From positions 1-7,023 of the forward strand of contig JAFCBW010000064.1 in assembly GCA_017610525.1 (NCBI GenBank): 7,023 nucleotides of DNA. The letters are read 5' to 3'. The position numbers and the translations under genes were made by a program. Within the stretch, counting starts at the first letter, position 1. The number at the start of each line of letters is the position of its first letter. The stretch comes from Candidatus Nanohalarchaeota archaeon (GTDB lineage: Archaea > EX4484-52 > B79-G9). This document shows positions 6,102 to 7,023 of the stretch, piece by piece. The notes beneath the pieces were generated by a model. The model was not told where the DNA came from and did not search any database. It saw nothing but the letters and a program-made list of their open reading frames with translations.

Positions 6102-6506
6102 TCATATAGATTTCCCCATGACGCAGAACTCCTCCATCCCAAGCATCAAAACACAATCAATGCTCTCAATTCTAAACAAATGCGCCCCACACCTGCAATC
6201 CGAGCACCCGAAACCAGCCACCTCACTTGCAGTCTCACACAATTTCCGCGCAATATCACACTCAAAAGACTTAGGTCCCTCCCTGTAAAACACCTTCACA
6301 ACTTTAGCACAATCAAGCAGATAATCAACATGCCAGAATATCTTCTTATCATCCGAAAGATGCCTCTCAATCCTCTTTTCAAGCCCATTCTGCGCAGAAC
6401 CGACATAAACATAAAGCCCTCTCAAAAACCAAATCCTGCCCAAAGAACCAATTACTAAATCAACACTCTCAGAAACCTCAATAACCAGAACATAAACCCC
6501 TTTCAT
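6102..6506 (-). CDS. DUF123 / Uri-type GIY-YIG nuclease domain protein
   Basis: A 134-residue stand-alone DUF123 (PF01986, COG1833) protein, a GIY-YIG fold family found largely in archaea and sometimes fused to endonuclease III. It is predicted to cut DNA, but its biological role is unsettled. Motifs in order: KGVYVL (2-7, the GIY part), GSLGRIWF (20-27), GLYVYVGSA (30-38, the YIG part), NGLEKRIERHL (40-50, carrying the candidate catalytic Arg), WHVDYLL (58-64), Glu82 in FECD (candidate metal ligand) and GFGCSDCRCGAHLF (98-111). The last motif is the family signature, with Cys101, Cys104, Cys106 and His109 suitable for metal or structural binding. The ATG at 6506 is preferred over a TTG at 6527 because the family normally begins at MKG. 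There is no Shine-Dalgarno, and a TATA-like box about 29 bases upstream suggests a leaderless message. Length is normal. Confidence 0.88.
   Translation of the reverse strand: MKGVYVLVIEVSESVDLVIGSLGRIWFLRGLYVYVGSAQNGLEKRIERHLSDDKKIFWHVDYLLDCAKVVKVFYREGPKSFECDIARKLCETASEVAGFGCSDCRCGAHLFRIESIDCVLMLGMEEFCVMGKSI
6103..6110 (-). promoter_or_regulatory. Possible TATA box before the small membrane protein
   Basis: The minus strand reads AAATCTATATGA, with the box centre about 30 bases before the ATG at 6077, a spacing that suits leaderless expression. It overlaps the stop codon of the nuclease gene, so it could equally be coding sequence only. Confidence 0.25.
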
Positions 6507-6525
6507 ACTTATAATAGAATAATCC

Positions 6526-6541
6526 AAATCTATTTAAAAAG
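6526..6541. promoter_or_regulatory. Divergent promoter region with palindromic TATA core
   Basis: The core TATTTAAA (6531-6538) contains the palindrome TTTAAA. On the minus strand it reads TTTAAATA about 29 bases before the nuclease ATG at 6506. On the + strand, preceded by CCAAATC, it lies about 33 bases before the ATG at 6568. One TBP site, or two overlapping ones, could drive both genes. Confidence 0.5.
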
Positions 6542-6556
6542 AATGTCACAATTGTA

Positions 6557-6563
6557 GAGTGAT
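6557..6563 (+). promoter_or_regulatory. Shine-Dalgarno-like GAGTGAT
   Basis: GAGTGAT has one mismatch to the archaeal GGTGAT/GAGGTGAT site and sits 4 bases before the ATG at 6568. It favours that ATG over the GTG at 6559, which lies inside the motif. Confidence 0.45.
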
Positions 6564-6567
6564 TACA

Positions 6568-6981
6568 ATGTATGATTCTAATTCCATTTTTAGTGACGCA
6601 ATATATGCTCTTTCAGACAGAGAACATATTGAAAAAGTGTCCGTGCGCGTTGATAGTAATATCCCTGATATTCTATACCTTCTTTGTGAACTTGACTGTC
6701 CGGGAAACAGGCAGCAGGCATGCCATATATATCCCGCATCTGATGGCGAAAGACTAATCGTTGCTGGAGTACTGGCACTTGATACTTTGGATGATGATAA
6801 TTACGAAATTGCAGAGAATATCGAAGAAAAATATGATTTGCAGATAACCGAAGACCAAATAGGTAAAAACAAGGTTTTCTCAGAAACAGTTCCCCCCGAG
6901 CCATATAACTGGGATTTATATACTCGTGTTTTGAAGGTAGCCAAAGCAGAAAAAGAGTTCTCAGAAACCAGACGCACCTAA
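6568..6981 (+). CDS. Hypothetical acidic protein, 137 aa
   Basis: Not recognised. It starts at ATG 6568, behind a GAGTGAT site, and ends with TAA at 6979-6981. The product is soluble-looking, without signal or membrane helices, and acidic (about 28 Asp/Glu against about 14 Lys/Arg). Residues about 20-40 suggest a strand then a helix (KVSVRVDSNIPDILYLLCEL). A Cys-containing loop (CELDCPGNRQQAC) and a strand-like GERLIVAGVLAL follow, then a helix-rich acidic segment (NYEIAENIEEKYDLQITEDQ) and a charged helical C-terminus. Three Cys within about 13 residues might bind a metal, but no known finger pattern is met. It is divergent from the DUF123 nuclease and probably shares its promoter region. 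Codon-like composition and the promoter make it a likely real gene. Confidence 0.7.
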   Translation: MYDSNSIFSDAIYALSDREHIEKVSVRVDSNIPDILYLLCELDCPGNRQQACHIYPASDGERLIVAGVLALDTLDDDNYEIAENIEEKYDLQITEDQIGKNKVFSETVPPEPYNWDLYTRVLKVAKAEKEFSETRRT

Positions 6982-6986
6982 GCAAT

Positions 6987-7023
6987 CTACAAAAGCTCCT
7001 GATACTCATCATAAAGAACCTTA
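6987..7023 (-). CDS. Possible C-terminal end of a gene, partial
   Basis: On the minus strand the frame beginning at 7022 is open to the window edge and reads KVLYDEYQELL before a TAG at 6989-6987. The other two minus frames meet stops at once. A convergent gene ending 5 bases past the hypothetical protein would fit the tight spacing seen here, but eleven codons are too few to name it or be sure it is coding. Confidence 0.35.
   Translation of the reverse strand, partial: KVLYDEYQELL

Noticed and set aside
5847..6458. Open frame of 203 codons on the + strand, basic product
   Set aside because: It begins inside the tRNA and runs antisense to the DUF123 nuclease and small membrane protein. The nuclease motifs on the other strand are decisive.
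6504..6527. TTG start at 6527 for the nuclease
   Set aside because: The family begins at MKG, and the ATG at 6506 is spaced correctly for the TATA-like box.

Overview
This looks like a moderately AT-rich archaeal chromosome segment, gene-dense and with short spacers. The archaeal signs are TATA-like boxes about 25-30 bases upstream of start codons that mostly lack a ribosome binding site (leaderless style), a GGTGAT-type Shine-Dalgarno where one is present, a tRNA gene without encoded CCA, a DUF123 (Uri-type GIY-YIG) nuclease, and a very sequon-rich secreted subtilase. A host-associated or DPANN-like lineage would fit the style of the surface protein, but that placement is inference.

Layout. 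The left edge (1-342, + strand) holds the C-terminus of a COG0701/ArsP-like permease. It converges on an unrecognised acidic 166-residue protein (392-892, - strand) that has its own BRE/TATA promoter and a GGGTGAT site. The centre is a minus-strand pair. A 1334-residue membrane-anchored subtilisin-family protease (1655-5659) is followed, with overlapping reading frames, by a short TsaC-type threonylcarbamoyl-AMP synthase (1101-1661). A T-rich stretch after tsaC (1016-1034, read on the minus strand) probably ends the transcript. Divergent from the protease lies tRNA-Arg(CCU) (5783-5855, + strand). Next come two minus-strand genes: a 134-residue DUF123 nuclease (6102-6506) and a 72-residue two-segment membrane protein (5859-6077) that stops 3 bases from the tRNA 3' end. 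Divergent from the nuclease, across a 61-base shared promoter region, is an unrecognised acidic 137-residue protein (6568-6981, + strand). The right edge shows what may be the last codons of another minus-strand gene.

How the parts fit. The protease is the standout: signal peptide, I9-like propeptide, intact Asp/His/Ser subtilase core, about seven Ig-like modules (six with Cys pairs), a DxDxDG-type calcium-binding segment, a Ser/acidic stalk, one membrane helix and a small helical cytoplasmic tail. About 60 N-glycosylation sequons lie on the outside part only. TsaC makes the threonylcarbamoyl-AMP used for t6A37 in ANN-decoding tRNAs, and the nearby tRNA-Arg(CCU), with U36-A37, is a plausible substrate. 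No mobile element, CRISPR array, rRNA or replication origin was seen, and no gap between genes exceeds about 210 bases.
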